Shown: piece by piece, positions 5,288 through 5,695 of the stretch
Layout: every line of letters starts with the position of its first letter
Position numbering within the stretch: position 1 is the stretch's first letter
Origin: an uncultured Spirochaetaceae bacterium
Lineage (GTDB): Bacteria > Spirochaetota > Spirochaetia > Treponematales > Treponemataceae
Assembly (NCBI GenBank): GCA_937875245.1
Contig: CALNCH010000042.1
Span: 1-5,695 of the forward strand
Reading direction: 5' to 3'
Length of the DNA stretch: 5,695 bases
The notes under the pieces: model-generated
What the model was told of the DNA's origin: nothing
The model's input: only the letters and a program-made list of their open reading frames with translations
The model's database searches: none
Position numbers and translations under genes: made by a program

Positions 5288-5695
5288 ATGAACTTACGAA
5301 CCGTTTTAACTACTGACACAGTAAACCTTCATCTTAAAGGTACAAACAAAGAAGAAATTATCGATGAAATGCTGGAAATCCTTATTGCAGCAGGAAAAGT
5401 TACAGATAAATCTGCCGCAAAGGAATGCGTTCTCGATCGTGAAAGAAAAATGTCTACAGGAATGAAACATGGAATTGCTATTCCTCATGGAAAAACTGAT
5501 ACCGTTAGTGACTTAGTTGCTTGTATTGGTATTTCTGATAATCCAGTTGATTTTGATTCTTTGGATCAGGAACCTTGTAGAATTTTTATCATGACTCTTT
5601 CTCCTGTAAATAAGACAGGTCCACACCTTCAGTTCTTGGCTGAAGTAAGTCTTTTGTTTAAGAGTGCTGAAAAACGTCAGGAGATTTTGAAAACA
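5288..5695 (+). CDS. ptsN: PTS EIIA component, fructose/PtsN (EIIA-Ntr) type, C-terminus beyond the window
   Basis: The 136 codons present cover most of a PTS_EIIA type-2 domain (usual length about 150 residues). The phosphorylation site is H67 in GIAIPHGK, preceded by ERKMSTGM, both hallmarks of this family. The second histidine typical of the active site is H113 in GPHLQFLAEV. It accepts phosphate from HPr at the histidine and either passes it to a sugar-specific EIIB or acts as a regulator. No EIIB or EIIC is visible, and the stand-alone form is more like PtsN, so a regulatory role is inferred. ATG at 5288 is the natural family start, and no Shine-Dalgarno precedes it. The gene is divergent from the 134-residue gene. 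The family is certain; the symbol is by similarity only, since spirochaetes can carry more than one PtsN-like protein. Confidence 0.92.
   Translation, partial: MNLRTVLTTDTVNLHLKGTNKEEIIDEMLEILIAAGKVTDKSAAKECVLDRERKMSTGMKHGIAIPHGKTDTVSDLVACIGISDNPVDFDSLDQEPCRIFIMTLSPVNKTGPHLQFLAEVSLLFKSAEKRQEILKT

Noticed and set aside
5306..5488. Minus-strand frame of 60 codons opposite the EIIA gene
   Set aside because: It is antisense to the conserved EIIA domain including the active-site histidine region; no supporting signal.
1..5695. CRISPR arrays, insertion sequences, tRNA or rRNA genes
   Set aside because: No regularly spaced repeats, transposase-like frames, terminal inverted repeats or tRNA cloverleaf features were seen on either strand.

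Overview
The window is most likely from a low-GC spirochaete, probably a carbohydrate-fermenting Treponema. This is judged from the resemblance of the proteins (a DPE2-like GH77 enzyme, a very large GH13 amylase, a PflX-like radical SAM protein and a PtsN-like EIIA) to what I remember of treponeme proteins. No search was run, so the genus is an inference.

Layout, left to right. Positions 1-1433 (minus strand) hold the first 477 codons of a large GH13 alpha-amylase-family protein whose end lies outside the window. It overlaps by 4 bases the end of malQ (1430-3418, minus), a 662-residue 4-alpha-glucanotransferase. malQ has its own extended -10 promoter and a GTTTAC-type repeat operator in the 72-bp gap upstream. 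Next is a radical SAM protein of the PflX/COG1313 type (3491-4507, minus, GTG start). Positions 4508-4793 hold no conventional gene. They carry a minus-strand transcription unit with a promoter-like site, four predicted hairpins, a perfect Shine-Dalgarno in front of a 15-codon micro-ORF, and a strong intrinsic terminator. Then come an acidic unknown protein of 134 residues (4794-5198, minus) and, divergently, a PTS EIIA/PtsN-like protein (5288-5695, plus) that runs off the right edge.

How the genes fit together. MalQ and the GH13 enzyme form a translationally coupled pair for intracellular alpha-glucan metabolism (maltodextrin or glycogen). EIIA would be a phosphoryl carrier or regulator of carbon use. 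The radical SAM protein and the 134-residue protein have no visible link to that pathway.

Two observations deserve most attention. First, the structured micro-ORF RNA at about 4533-4751 matches no RNA class I know. Its Shine-Dalgarno and the 3' arm of its first hairpin both contain GAGGC, so they could compete for the same GCCUC. Second, initiation signals in the window split cleanly. Three genes (radical SAM, the 134-residue protein, EIIA) have no Shine-Dalgarno but a -10 element ending only 6-7 bases before the start codon, which predicts leaderless mRNAs. malQ, the GH13 gene and the micro-ORF all have good Shine-Dalgarno sites.
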